Source of the DNA: Sporomusa sp. KB1
Lineage (GTDB): Bacteria > Bacillota > Negativicutes > Sporomusales > Sporomusaceae
Length of the DNA stretch: 64,000 nucleotides
Direction of reading: 5' to 3'
NCBI RefSeq assembly: GCF_007830295.1
Contig: NZ_VLKC01000002.1
Coordinates: 1,960-65,959, forward strand
A program made the translations under genes and the position numbers. The notes below the pieces were generated by a model that made no database searches, was not told the DNA's origin, and worked only from the letters and a program-made list of their open reading frames with translations. The stretch's first letter is position 1; every line of letters starts with the position of its first letter. Below, in pieces: positions 1 to 7,665 of this stretch.

Positions 1-57
1 CATGTGTTAGGCACGCCGCCAGCGTTCGTCCTGAGCCAGGATCAAACTCTCCAATAA
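1..57 (-). rRNA. 16S ribosomal RNA, 5' end only (cut by window edge)
   Basis: The reverse complement contains the universal 16S start region (AGAGTTTGATCCTGGCTCAG, positions 50 to 31), followed by the conserved GACGAACGCTGGCGGCGTGC stretch. Counting back seven bases from the AGAG puts the mature 5' end near 57. The rest of the gene lies beyond the left edge. Confidence 0.97.
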
Positions 58-206
58 AGATTTTTATTGAAGCCATTTGTTGGCTCTATAAATCAAATTA
101 AGAAATTGTTTTTTGGTTGTACTATCAAATGAAATTGCTTCGCTTTCGCTTGCAATGACCTTGGTAGTACGCACGCACATCTGGCTTTTATGATGCATTA
201 CTTACA

Positions 207-233
207 CTGTTCAGTTTTCAAGGAACGATGCAC
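207..233 (-). promoter_or_regulatory. rRNA leader boxA-like antitermination segment
   Basis: Read on the minus strand, the leader carries GTTCCTTGAAAACTGAACAG, the block that commonly precedes 16S genes in Firmicutes and is associated with boxA-type antitermination and processing. The rest of the leader (58-370) holds no coding sequence that I can support. Confidence 0.5.
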
Positions 234-377
234 ATGGGATGTGCTGGTGTCGAGGACGTATTATGGACAATACTCTTTTCCCGAGACCGTCGTGCATGGA
301 ATGCACTAGTTACGGACGCATCATATAAAACATAATTTGATTTGCCCGAACATTTCGTCTGTTTGTGACGGAATTTT

Positions 378-406
378 ATTCTAGCATTTAGCTTTCGTTA
401 TGTCAA
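378..406 (-). promoter_or_regulatory. rRNA promoter P2 (sigma-A type)
   Basis: Minus strand TTGACA (406-401), a 17-base spacer, then TAGAAT (383-378). It lies about 320 bases upstream of the 16S 5' end. Spacing is ideal for a housekeeping sigma factor. Confidence 0.8.
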
Positions 407-453
407 TAAAATTATTCATGCCAATTATTTCCGCCGCTTACAGCGACTCTTAT

Positions 454-482
454 AGAATATCATTTTACTTGTAACATGTCAA
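454..482 (-). promoter_or_regulatory. rRNA promoter P1 (sigma-A type)
   Basis: Minus strand TTGACA (482-477), a 17-base spacer, then TATTCT (459-454). It is the second of two tandem promoters 76 bases apart, the usual arrangement for rRNA operons. Confidence 0.75.
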
Positions 483-499
483 CTATTTTTTACAAAAGG

Positions 500-537
500 A
501 AATGGTCTAACCTCCTTTACGAAAGGTTAGACCATTT
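500..537 (-). terminator. Terminator after the permease gene
   Basis: Two 14-base arms (AAATGGTCTAACCT and its complement) enclose a short loop. The hairpin sits 17 bases after the TAA that closes the in-frame tail behind the permease stop, and it separates the permease transcript from the rRNA promoters. Confidence 0.75.
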
Positions 538-554
538 TGGATCGTTACCATTAA

Positions 555-677
555 TTATCGTTCGGCCAATATTTCTTCAGCCCATTCCTCTCCAACGCCC
601 GCACGCGCCAGGATTTCGGTAAATATCGGCTGACACCAGTCACAAGTAACTAAACTACCGCTTTTAGTTTTTAAGAA
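555..677 (-). other. In-frame 40-codon tail after the permease UGA stop
   Basis: Directly after the permease UGA stop the same frame stays open for 40 codons and closes with TAA, just before the terminator. The peptide starts FLKTKSGSLVTCDWC and ends AGVGEEWAEEILAER, with a CxxC pair and an ordinary amphipathic, coding-like composition. The frame contains no ATG, GTG or TTG, so it could only be made by readthrough or recoding of the UGA; otherwise it is the relic of a longer protein or chance. I do not recognise the tail. Confidence 0.4.
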
Positions 678-2267
678 TCAAACAGCTATCTTTAGTAATA
701 GTAAAACAAAAAGCGAAGTAATCAATGTTATAATCAATGAAAATATGAAAGCGGTGCGAATAATCTGGTTTTCCTGTCCTAATTTATCAATAGAAGCCGC
801 CGCATTTTGTAGTTTGGCTGGAGATATCACACTTGCCAGACCACCTCCAAAAGCCAGCCCGGCTGTAATAATAATTGTCCCTAATAAAGTCATATCAAGG
901 TTCTTCGCTGTTGTCATCGTATATTTTGCAAACATAGCAATTGTTGATGCCTCACTGCCAGTAATAAATCCACCAAACAACCCGATAAACGCTACGATAG
1001 CCCCGTATGTATCGTGAAAATAGATAGCGGAGTAATCTGCCAGCACTTTCACCATACTAGCTGTTTCAAACTGTCCTGTGGCCATACTGTAGCCAGACAT
1101 ATTCATGATTTCACCTATGGAAAAAAATATGGCCGCGGAAAAAACCGGTCTTGGAGCCCGTTTCCACCAGCTAGTCAGAGTCCTTTTGATTTGTTGACTC
1201 GTGGGGCGAATAAATGGTATTGACATAATAGTACTGATCAATATCCATGTATATGCGTTCCACAACGCTCTCGTATCAATTGCACTACCATTAGCCGTTA
1301 TACCAGTAATTGGTAACTTTAGCGTTCTATATAAGAAATTAAAGATGTCTTTTGGTATGTTTAATAGTAGAATAAGAACGATCAATATAATCCAGGGAGT
1401 TAGTGCTCGCCACAAAGAATATTGACGCTCGTACGCAATCTCCTCGGCAGTTAGTTTACTCTTATCAATTACATTTTTCCCTGATAAAACCAGCAACATT
1501 ACCATGGCTATAATGACAGCAATGCCACATAACACCCCTGTAAGTACGACTAAATTATCATATTTGTTAGTGAAATATGATACGATACCAATGATCGTTC
1601 CAGTAATCAGGCAAGGAATTAAGCCTTCTTTGATTCCTCTCCATTGTCCTACAATCCAGAGCATACACAGTCCAATTAAGGTAGAAACTACTGGCAGAAA
1701 CATGTAAAAAGCCATTCCCGCCTGTGCCAAGCTAATCTCGTTTCCTTTACCGAAAAAACTGTTGGCTACATCGACAAACACAACAATTGGAGCACCTAAA
1801 AGCGCATAGGTACACAAAGAGTCATACCCTATTGCAGGCAAAGCAATAGCAACCGTAGTCGAGTAACCCATCGCCAAAAGTATCGGCGGCAAAAGCGAAA
1901 CCGGAGTTGCACCAACTGATACCATTAAGGTACCGAATCCAATATTAATCAGCATAATTTGAATTCCCCGGCTTTCACTGGCTATTGTTTTGATAAAAAT
2001 GATAATTCGCTTAAGCGCCCCTGTTTGTTCCATAAAAGCCATTTGTAACAAGGAAGTCGCTACAATAAGCGAAACAGCAAATGATCTAATAAAACCTGCA
2101 ACTGTCGAACGTAGTATTACTTCAATACTCGTCTGAAATACAAAATAAGCAACTACTGAAATCGCTAACCATCCTACAATGCCACTTACATCTGCTGCCT
2201 GTTTCCAAATGATCAGCATAGCTAAAATAACAACAATTGGCAACAGAGTGAATACTAAGGTCTCCAT
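678..2267 (-). CDS. LctP (L-lactate permease) family membrane transporter
   Basis: A 529-residue polytopic inner-membrane protein with about twelve or more hydrophobic segments. The segment GGFITGSEASTIAMF near residues 432-446 matches the G-x-x-TGS-(D/E)-x-S block of the LctP family (TC 2.A.14), and the length is close to E. coli LldP (about 550). Lactate or glycolate are the classical substrates, but here a T-box leader with a tyrosine-type specifier lies upstream, which suggests an amino acid or aromatic hydroxy acid instead (inference). The gene stands alone between its leader and terminator. The UGA stop is followed by an in-frame 40-codon tail. Family is secure; substrate is open. Confidence 0.85.
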   Translation of the reverse strand: METLVFTLLPIVVILAMLIIWKQAADVSGIVGWLAISVVAYFVFQTSIEVILRSTVAGFIRSFAVSLIVATSLLQMAFMEQTGALKRIIIFIKTIASESRGIQIMLINIGFGTLMVSVGATPVSLLPPILLAMGYSTTVAIALPAIGYDSLCTYALLGAPIVVFVDVANSFFGKGNEISLAQAGMAFYMFLPVVSTLIGLCMLWIVGQWRGIKEGLIPCLITGTIIGIVSYFTNKYDNLVVLTGVLCGIAVIIAMVMLLVLSGKNVIDKSKLTAEEIAYERQYSLWRALTPWIILIVLILLLNIPKDIFNFLYRTLKLPITGITANGSAIDTRALWNAYTWILISTIMSIPFIRPTSQQIKRTLTSWWKRAPRPVFSAAIFFSIGEIMNMSGYSMATGQFETASMVKVLADYSAIYFHDTYGAIVAFIGLFGGFITGSEASTIAMFAKYTMTTAKNLDMTLLGTIIITAGLAFGGGLASVISPAKLQNAAASIDKLGQENQIIRTAFIFSLIITLITSLFVLLLLKIAV

Positions 2268-2342
2268 TTTAATCCCCTTCCTACTTTTGCTAACATCCTA
2301 GCAATTTTCTGCAAAAATCCCTCCTAAAATGAAATATATGAA

Positions 2343-2428
2343 AGACTTGGCTTGTGGGGAAATCCTCTAGGACGCCGGCAGAAGCCTTAGTCGTTCAATC
2401 CAGGGAAAGTTAACCTTTCCCTCTGAAT
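2343..2428 (-). repeat. Structured intergenic repeat, copy 1
   Basis: An 86-base element closely matching 11161-11245. On the minus strand it forms a first hairpin (ATCCA...GGGAAAG / CTTTCCC...TGGAT) and a second whose outer arms are GACT-AA-GGCTT and AAGCC-A-AGTC. It lies in the permease leader between the T-box terminator and the start codon. I do not recognise it as a known riboswitch; it may be a small mobile palindromic repeat or a structured RNA. Confidence 0.7.
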
Positions 2429-2438
2429 ATTAAAAAAC

Positions 2439-2470
2439 TCCCGCCCCTTAATTAAATAAGGGACGGGAGT
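2439..2470 (-). terminator. T-box leader terminator
   Basis: CTCCCGTCCCTTA and its near complement TAAGGGGCGGGAG, followed on the minus strand by TTTTTTA. The 5' arm overlaps the region that would otherwise pair in the antiterminator, so this is the regulated terminator of the T-box leader. Confidence 0.9.
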
Positions 2471-2760
2471 ATATTCCCGCGATACCACCCTTGTAGAGTC
2501 GTTAAACCGGATTGGTTATTGACTCCGCCTCTGCAGAGTACGGGCAGCAAAGCACTAAGCTTACCGATACTCCCTTCCCAATAACGGCGGAAGTTCCGAC
2601 CACGCCTACCAAGTTCAAAATTATAATAGTTGAACCCTTCAGCTAGCAACTCTGAGGTGTACTTCACGATTCAACTCCAGTCCGGACTTTCACCAACCGC
2701 CGGTTCTCTGCGCTGTAATTGAAGGCTACTCTCCTCTTCACAGTCTTTAGGATAGCTATG
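2439..2760 (-). promoter_or_regulatory. T-box leader, specifier UAC (tyrosine)
   Basis: The minus strand has the T-box sequence AAGGGTGGTATCGCGGGA (2491-2474) and the classic stem I features: AGTA loop-E strand in GAGGAGAGTAGCC, then CAGAGAACCGGCGGTTGGTGAAAG in two parts. The specifier strand reads GTGAA-G-TAC-A-CCTCAGAG. Aligned with the known glyQS layout (GAA-A-GGC-A-UUCUUGAG) the specifier is UAC, tyrosine. The overlapping GUA (Val) is possible but fits the layout less well. The variable base of the T-box bulge is T, matching an A73 tRNA. Confidence 0.9.
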
Positions 2761-2823
2761 TAATCAATTGTAACACTACTTTTATCTTATGCATTTTTCA
2801 GTCAAAAGCAGTAGATTGAGTAT

Positions 2824-2852
2824 AATATAACAGTACAGATGTATTTTGTCAA
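2824..2852 (-). promoter_or_regulatory. Promoter of the T-box/permease transcript
   Basis: Minus strand TTGACA (2852-2847), 17-base spacer, TATATT (2829-2824). Transcription would begin around 2817, some 60 bases before the first T-box stem. Confidence 0.75.
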
Positions 2853-2887
2853 GATTCTTTGCTACATAAACTTTCAGAGATTACTCC

Positions 2888-3355
2888 CTAAAACGTGTTA
2901 TGAGTCCTTTTTTCTGCTGACTTCTCAATCCCCATATAATAATCTAAGCTGTATTTACCTGGACCAATAAAAGCCGCGCCGAAAAAGCTTATCCCATCCT
3001 CCAGCGACTGCGATGCTTTCTGCAGACCTGTACCGCCGATCATCTGACTGGTGAAAGCTACTATCATATTGCTAACCAGTAACAAACAGGCTGGACGGTA
3101 AAATAGACCAAGCGCCAAAAGCAGCCCGCCGCCAAACTCAGCAAAGCTGGACATGAATCCCCAAAAAACCGGGGCAAAATCAATCCCAAAAGTCCCCATC
3201 GCCTTGCCAAGCCCTGCCCATTTTTCAGTTCCACCGATAATCTTAGGCCAACCATGCCACATAAACATTCCACCTAAGCCTAGACGGAATATAAGTAGGG
3301 CCAGGTCTTGGTAGCGAGAAACTGCTTGCGCAAAATACCGCAATAATCGTTTCAA
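2888..3355 (-). CDS. DoxX family membrane protein
   Basis: A small inner-membrane protein with four hydrophobic segments and the DoxX signature: FRLGLGGMFMWHGWPKI near the N-terminus and GGGLLLALGLFYRPAC in the middle. DoxX proteins are linked to redox and thiol stress functions in some bacteria, but the biochemical role here is unknown. An AGAGGA site favours the TTG at 3355; the frame stays open to an upstream TTG at 3385. It lies downstream of the DUF1540 and rubrerythrin genes on the same strand and may be co-transcribed with them. Confidence 0.8.
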   Translation of the reverse strand: MKRLLRYFAQAVSRYQDLALLIFRLGLGGMFMWHGWPKIIGGTEKWAGLGKAMGTFGIDFAPVFWGFMSSFAEFGGGLLLALGLFYRPACLLLVSNMIVAFTSQMIGGTGLQKASQSLEDGISFFGAAFIGPGKYSLDYYMGIEKSAEKRTHNTF

Positions 3356-3435
3356 TAAAATCACGTCCTCTAAATTATCGTTCAAAATTTAATGATAAAA
3401 CACCCATACAGGGCCCTTTTGCGCTTCTGCTTCCA

Positions 3436-3759
3436 TTAGCTAACTCTATGTTTAAAACTATCGCACTCTGTTTGCGTGTGATATTCCACCTTGTCTCCAC
3501 TAACCTGAATAGTATCTAACCGGCAAAGTTTGTTATCGTTATATATACAGGTTTCAACTGCGCATTTTAAACAATCACAAGAACCAGAATTTAACACATT
3601 GCTGGTCAACTGGGAATAATGGAGCTTGTTCAAATAAGACCCACAGCAAGTATGACTTTGCTCGGTAGCTGAATTACCAACTATATCAACACAATTGGCA
3701 TAACATATACCGGAATTATTATGCGAACAACTAGTAACCGTACAATTTATTTTTGCCAT
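3436..3759 (-). CDS. Tandem DUF1540 cysteine-rich protein
   Basis: 107 residues with two copies of the DUF1540 pattern: INCTVTSCSHNNSGICYA near the N-terminus and CLKCAVETCIYNDNKLC in the second half. Each half has the C-x4-C-x7-C spacing followed by a later Cys, which suggests metal binding. No membrane segment or signal peptide. The gene sits 17 bases after the rubrerythrin gene, so a shared transcript is likely. Function is unknown; the family is common in spore-forming Firmicutes. Confidence 0.8.
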   Translation of the reverse strand: MAKINCTVTSCSHNNSGICYANCVDIVGNSATEQSHTCCGSYLNKLHYSQLTSNVLNSGSCDCLKCAVETCIYNDNKLCRLDTIQVSGDKVEYHTQTECDSFKHRVS

Positions 3760-3776
3760 CTTTCCTGCGCCCCCTT

Positions 3777-4319
3777 TTATTTGAAATATCTGTCAAGCAA
3801 CCCCTTAAAAGCGCACCCATGCCGTGCTTCGTCCTTACACATTTCATGAACGGTATCATGGATGGCATCTAAATTGTGTTGTTTTGCTAATATAGCCAGT
3901 TGTTTTTTGCCATCACAGGCTCCATATTCAGCCTCGACTCTTGCACTTAGATTGGCTTTGGTATCGGCTACAACTACCTCGCCCAACAGTTCCGCAAATT
4001 TCGCAGCATGCTCGGCTTCCTCAAATGCAATCCGCTTATAGGCTTCTGCCACCTCGGGGTATCCTTGCCGGTCTGCTTGACGTGACATGGCCAGATACAT
4101 GCCCACTTCAGTGCATTCACCCATAAAATTAGCCCTTAAACCTTCTACTATCTCTACCGGAACTGCTTGCATAACCCCGATCCTGTGCTCATCTGCCCAT
4201 GCCAGATCTCCTGTCATTTCTTTAAACTTATCTTTGCTGGCTTTACAAACCGGGCATTTCTCCGGAGGCTCTTCTCCTTGATGAACATACCCGCAAATGG
4301 TGCACACAAATTTTTTCAT
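3777..4319 (-). CDS. Rubrerythrin with N-terminal rubredoxin domain
   Basis: 180 residues. Residues 1-40 form a rubredoxin-type centre with C6-x2-C9 and C22-x2-C25; residues 50-180 form a ferritin-like di-iron domain with EEAEHAAKF and DEARHGCAF as iron-binding helices. The rubredoxin domain first is the reverse-rubrerythrin order. These proteins reduce hydrogen peroxide in the cytoplasm of anaerobes, usually with electrons from NADH through a rubredoxin reductase. GGAGG precedes the ATG. It is the first gene of a likely oxidative-stress group with the DUF1540 and DoxX genes. Confidence 0.92.
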   Translation of the reverse strand: MKKFVCTICGYVHQGEEPPEKCPVCKASKDKFKEMTGDLAWADEHRIGVMQAVPVEIVEGLRANFMGECTEVGMYLAMSRQADRQGYPEVAEAYKRIAFEEAEHAAKFAELLGEVVVADTKANLSARVEAEYGACDGKKQLAILAKQHNLDAIHDTVHEMCKDEARHGCAFKGLLDRYFK

Positions 4320-4344
4320 TGAATTTCCTCCGTCTTATCCAGAA

Positions 4345-4446
4345 TGAAGTGAACTTGCTTCAGCATAGCTGAAACATCGGCGGGTTCAGGTGGGGAGTCT
4401 ACCCCACCTGAACAAACGCCGCCTGTAGAGGCGGGAGTCTTAACTC
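4345..4446. repeat. Cluster of palindromes
   Basis: Three hairpins in about 100 bases: GCTTCAGCATAGCTGAAAC (4358-4376), a perfect 11-base-arm hairpin TTCAGGTGGGG / CCCCACCTGAA (4385-4412), and GCCGCC...GGCGGGAGTC (4418-4440). None ends in a T run, so it does not look like an ordinary terminator. The GGGGAGTC and GGGAGTC motifs after hairpins recall IS200/IS605 right ends, but no transposase is present. Confidence 0.45.
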
Positions 4447-4513
4447 GTCGCAAAGGATCAACCTTCACGAATATAGTATTGGGATTTTTTTTTATAACAA
4501 TACCTTAATATGT

Positions 4514-5779
4514 TCAAAACCGGCATTCATCCCGCGAAGAAAGACTACCTGACTTGACGTAAATCGGACAGGCCTGAACACGGAAAACCGATAAATGCCG
4601 ACCAAAATAAAAAGCACCCGCTAATGAGCATACGCCCCCTACCGCCAGTGTATAAACTACACCTATCTGGCTTGTCAAAAAGCCGGCAAGCAAACTGCCT
4701 ATCGGCCCAATTCCCATCAATATCATCGTGTAAAAACTCATCACCCTGCCTCGCATTGAATCATCCACCATACACTGCAATAAGGTATTGCTGCCGACAA
4801 CCTGGATCAAAAAACCAATGCCCAGGATAAACATCAGTACAGTAGATAACCACAGGCTCGCAGGCAACATAAAACCAATAAGCCCAATTCCGATGGTAGT
4901 AGCAGCAACAACCAATAACTTCTCTAAGCCCTGAAATTCCGACCTGGAAGCAATAGCAAGAGCTGCCAGCAGCGAACCACAACCAGAAACCGCCATCAAA
5001 AATCCCATAACCCCTGCACTGGCACCTAAATTTTTCGATACAAACACCGGCAACAATACCGTATAGGGCATTGCAGTCAGACTAATAATTCCCAACAATA
5101 CCAGAATGTTGCGCAGTGGCAGTTGCTTAAAGGTATATGCATAACCTTCTTTAAAATGTTCAAGCATATTGTTATGAAACTGTTTGCTACTTACCAATTT
5201 TAGTCGTAAAGCAACAAGGGATACAAGAGAAATACAGTAGCTGATAACGTTAAGCCCAAAACAATAGCCTTCACCAATCAATGGAATAAGAATACCTGCT
5301 ATCAATGGCCCCAACAGCCTCGCCATATTATATGTAACTGAATTTAAAGCAATAGCATTCTGTCGTTCTTCCTGGGTATCTATCATCTCCACCGAAATAG
5401 CATGGCGTGCCGGCACGTCAAAAGCATTAACACAACCCAAAAACAGGCTTAAAAACAAAATGTGCTCAATCCCAATCATATCATGTAAAGTAAGCCAAGC
5501 TAAAAGTAAAGCCTGCACTAGGCTAAGCAACTGAGTTACTATAAGCACCCTGCGTTTCCCAAATCGATCAAGCCATACACCAGCAAAGGGTGCCAACACA
5601 AAGTTTGGAATCTGCCCCATAAAGGCCACCCAACCCAACATAAGTGCTGAATCAGTAAGACGATAACTTAACCAGCTTAAGGCGATATTTTGCATCCATG
5701 TTCCAATAACAGACAAGCCCTGACCTGTAAAAAAAATCCGGTAGTTGCGGTTATAAAGCGCCTTTATGATGTTTGCCAT
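4514..5779 (-). CDS. MFS transporter (EntS/MFS_3-like exporter)
   Basis: 421 residues, about twelve membrane segments, with an MFS loop motif GVWLDRFGKRRVLI near residues 67-80. The N-terminal NYRIFFTGQGLSVIGTWMQNIALSWL block is typical of the MFS_3/enterobactin-exporter group. The substrate cannot be read from the sequence. A GGAGGGAAGG site precedes the ATG. It is divergent from the thioesterase gene and stands alone. Confidence 0.85.
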   Translation of the reverse strand: MANIIKALYNRNYRIFFTGQGLSVIGTWMQNIALSWLSYRLTDSALMLGWVAFMGQIPNFVLAPFAGVWLDRFGKRRVLIVTQLLSLVQALLLAWLTLHDMIGIEHILFLSLFLGCVNAFDVPARHAISVEMIDTQEERQNAIALNSVTYNMARLLGPLIAGILIPLIGEGYCFGLNVISYCISLVSLVALRLKLVSSKQFHNNMLEHFKEGYAYTFKQLPLRNILVLLGIISLTAMPYTVLLPVFVSKNLGASAGVMGFLMAVSGCGSLLAALAIASRSEFQGLEKLLVVAATTIGIGLIGFMLPASLWLSTVLMFILGIGFLIQVVGSNTLLQCMVDDSMRGRVMSFYTMILMGIGPIGSLLAGFLTSQIGVVYTLAVGGVCSLAGAFYFGRHLSVFRVQACPIYVKSGSLSSRDECRF

Positions 5780-5900
5780 ATTCCTTCCCTCCCTAAGATA
5801 CAGTCTTCGCGCTAAAAAAGGATTATCCTACCAAACTAAGCGGAACCAATTTTTGTAGCTTTGTGGTACAATAATATCATTACACTCAGGGAGGCAAGCT

Positions 5901-6317
5901 ATGACAGATCTATCACTGTTAAAAGATCATTTATATACTATTTATTCTGAAAATCCTTTTGTGGCATTGCTGCAAATGGAGATTATTGAATTGGAGCCTG
6001 GCAAAGCCACCCTATCCATGCCGATAAAAAACAAACATACTAACTTTTATAATTCGGCGCATGGTGGTGCACTGGCTGCCTTAGCCGATACCGCCATGGG
6101 GATGGCCTGTACCACTACTGGTAAAAAGGTAGTCACTCTTGACATGAACTTAAATTATATTCGTAATGTTCCCTGCCAGGAGACGCTCACTGCTGTTGGA
6201 TTGGTAATCCATAATGGCAGCAGAACCATTGTTGCAACAACAGATATTTTTAACAATACAAATCAGTTAGTTGTTTCTGCCAGAGCCACTTTTTTTGTAA
6301 CAAGTACCTTTTTCTAA
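5901..6317 (+). CDS. PaaI-type hotdog thioesterase
   Basis: 138 residues with the hotdog-fold block NSAHGGALAALADTAMGMA around residues 50-68, the catalytic and substrate-binding region of PaaI/YbgC-type acyl-CoA thioesterases. The family hydrolyses acyl- or aryl-CoA thioesters in the cytoplasm; the true substrate is unknown. GGGAGG lies seven bases before the ATG. It is a single-gene unit, divergent from the MFS gene and convergent with the amidase gene across a shared hairpin. Confidence 0.85.
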   Translation: MTDLSLLKDHLYTIYSENPFVALLQMEIIELEPGKATLSMPIKNKHTNFYNSAHGGALAALADTAMGMACTTTGKKVVTLDMNLNYIRNVPCQETLTAVGLVIHNGSRTIVATTDIFNNTNQLVVSARATFFVTSTFF

Positions 6318-6338
6318 AACAATAGGATAATCGCTAAA

Positions 6339-6373
6339 AAGGCCCTGCAATCTAAAATAGACTGCAAGGCCTT
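6339..6373. terminator. Bidirectional terminator between thioesterase and amidase
   Basis: AAGGCCCTGCA and TGCAAGGCCTT pair around an A/T-rich loop, midway between two convergent genes. Runs of A and T on either side allow use in both directions. Confidence 0.65.
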
Positions 6374-6387
6374 ACAAGCCAACAATT

Positions 6388-6963
6388 TTACACGAAATAA
6401 TCACTAATTCCTCGCGCTACCGCTCGCGACATCTCTGTCTGCCAAGCTAAGCCTGCCAGTTTGGCAGCTTCCTCAGGATTAGAAATGAAGGCCATCTCCA
6501 AAAGCACTGCCGGCGCATCCGTATAACGCAATATATAGAAATTCTGCTCCTTGTCCGGATCACCATCATCCCAATCAGCCCTAAGCTGTAAGTCTGAAAA
6601 ACTGGCTGTTACCTGATTTATAATGCAAGTAGCTAAACGATCCCCATCGGTCTCTCCCACTGTTGTATAAATCTCAGTCCCATTAGCTTGTTCACTGGCA
6701 GCTGAATTGCAATGAAGAGACACCACTAAGTCAGCTCCCCAATTATTAGCCAGTTCACACCTATACTCCAAACTATCAGTCTCTGCCTGTTCTTCCTTAG
6801 TTCTAGTCATCAACACCTCATAGCCAGCAACTACCAAATGCTTTTTCACCTGACTAGCAATGGTTAAATTTACTGTCGCCTCTTGTAACCCCGTTTTACC
6901 ATTAACTGCGCCTGGATCAATATTCCCGCCTGCATGGCCGGGATCAAGACATATCCTAGCCAT
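6388..6963 (-). CDS. N-acetylmuramoyl-L-alanine amidase (Amidase_3)
   Basis: 191 residues that are nearly all catalytic domain. Zinc ligands are visible at H10 (LDPGHAGG), E28 (GLQEATVNL) and H84 (VSLHCNS), and the catalytic glutamate at E156 (LLEMAFISN). Amidase_3 enzymes cut the bond between N-acetylmuramic acid and the peptide stem. There is no signal peptide, so the protein may work during sporulation, lysis or by a non-classical route. GGAGGGGG precedes the ATG. No partner gene is adjacent. Confidence 0.92.
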   Translation of the reverse strand: MARICLDPGHAGGNIDPGAVNGKTGLQEATVNLTIASQVKKHLVVAGYEVLMTRTKEEQAETDSLEYRCELANNWGADLVVSLHCNSAASEQANGTEIYTTVGETDGDRLATCIINQVTASFSDLQLRADWDDGDPDKEQNFYILRYTDAPAVLLEMAFISNPEEAAKLAGLAWQTEMSRAVARGISDYFV

Positions 6964-7048
6964 TCTTTTCCCCCTCCTTTGTCATTCACTATACTATATT
7001 CCATGATTAGTTAATTTTTAACGATAACAATTAAAATGTAAAAAGGAC

Positions 7049-7077
7049 TTTACTTTTCCCTAGTATGATAGTATAAT
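7049..7077 (+). promoter_or_regulatory. Promoter of the zinc-ribbon gene
   Basis: TTTACT (7049-7054), 17-base spacer, TATAAT (7072-7077). It leaves a leader of about 110 bases before the start codon at 7196, longer than needed for translation alone. Confidence 0.6.
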
Positions 7078-7195
7078 TATAATTGTCCCTATAGGCACAA
7101 GGAATATTTCCATTAGTCCTTCTCATTTAGAGAAGCCCAATGAGTAAATCTTCTAAAGTTAAGCCAGGGTAATCTTTATGAGGAGGTCATATAAC

Positions 7196-7510
7196 ATGGC
7201 CGAAGACAAAACATTAACATGCCGCGATTGCGGCGCTGAGTTCGTATTCTCAGCATCAGAACAAGATTTCTTTGCAGAAAAAGGGTTCACCAATGAGCCT
7301 GGCCGTTGCCCGGAATGCCGTGCAGCTCGCAAACAACAAAACCGTGGTGGTTTTGGTGGTGGCCGCAACTCCAACTTCCAACAACGTGAAATGCATGACG
7401 TAACCTGCGCAGCTTGTGGTTGCCAAACCCAAGTACCTTTCCGTCCAAGCAGTGATCGTCCTGTTTATTGCAGAGAGTGCTTTAGCCAACAAAACAACAG
7501 ACGTTACTAG
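7196..7510 (+). CDS. Zinc-ribbon domain protein
   Basis: 104 residues with two Cys4 centres: CRDCGAEF with CPECRAARK in the N-terminal half, and CAACGCQTQVPF with YCRECFSQQ at the end, joined by an RGGFGGGRNS linker rich in Gly, Arg and Asn. The layout is that of the short Firmicute zinc-ribbon family and suggests nucleic acid binding. AGGAGG at 7181-7186 sets the ATG at 7196, although the frame opens earlier. The long leader hints at post-transcriptional control, as in cold-shock genes (inference). Confidence 0.85.
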   Translation: MAEDKTLTCRDCGAEFVFSASEQDFFAEKGFTNEPGRCPECRAARKQQNRGGFGGGRNSNFQQREMHDVTCAACGCQTQVPFRPSSDRPVYCRECFSQQNNRRY

Positions 7511-7515
7511 GATAC

Positions 7516-7544
7516 AAACTCCTTTGCTTCCAGCAAAGGAGTTT
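7516..7544 (+). terminator. Terminator of the zinc-ribbon gene
   Basis: AAACTCCTTTGCT / AGCAAAGGAGTTT with a three-base loop, six bases after the stop codon and followed by CCTTATTTTT. Confidence 0.9.
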
Positions 7545-7614
7545 CCTTATTTTTACCCTAACAGAAAGTTTAACTTCTTAAAAGCAGGATAAGAGTACCA
7601 TCACATCGGCTTGC

Positions 7615-7658
7615 GCCAAAAAAGAAAACTCGGCGCAAGCCGTGTTTTCTTTTTTGGC
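7615..7658. terminator. Bidirectional terminator
   Basis: A 20-base arm (GCCAAAAAAGAAAACTCGGC) pairs with its complement across a GCAA loop, with one mismatch. The G/C core flanked by A and T runs works on both strands. It ends eight bases from the stop of the minus-strand pseudogene. The CGGCTTGCG just upstream (7607-7615) can also pair with CGCAAGCCG inside it. Confidence 0.8.
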
Positions 7659-7665
7659 TGTTTAT

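Noticed and set aside
2452..2667. A 71-codon frame (-) within the T-box leader.
   Set aside because: It covers the T-box core and the terminator arm; the leader RNA explains the sequence.
7603..7642. Second possible pairing CGGCTTGCG / CGCAAGCCG overlapping the terminator at 7615-7658.
   Set aside because: The plain bidirectional terminator already explains the sequence; the alternative could be a partial duplication of the core.
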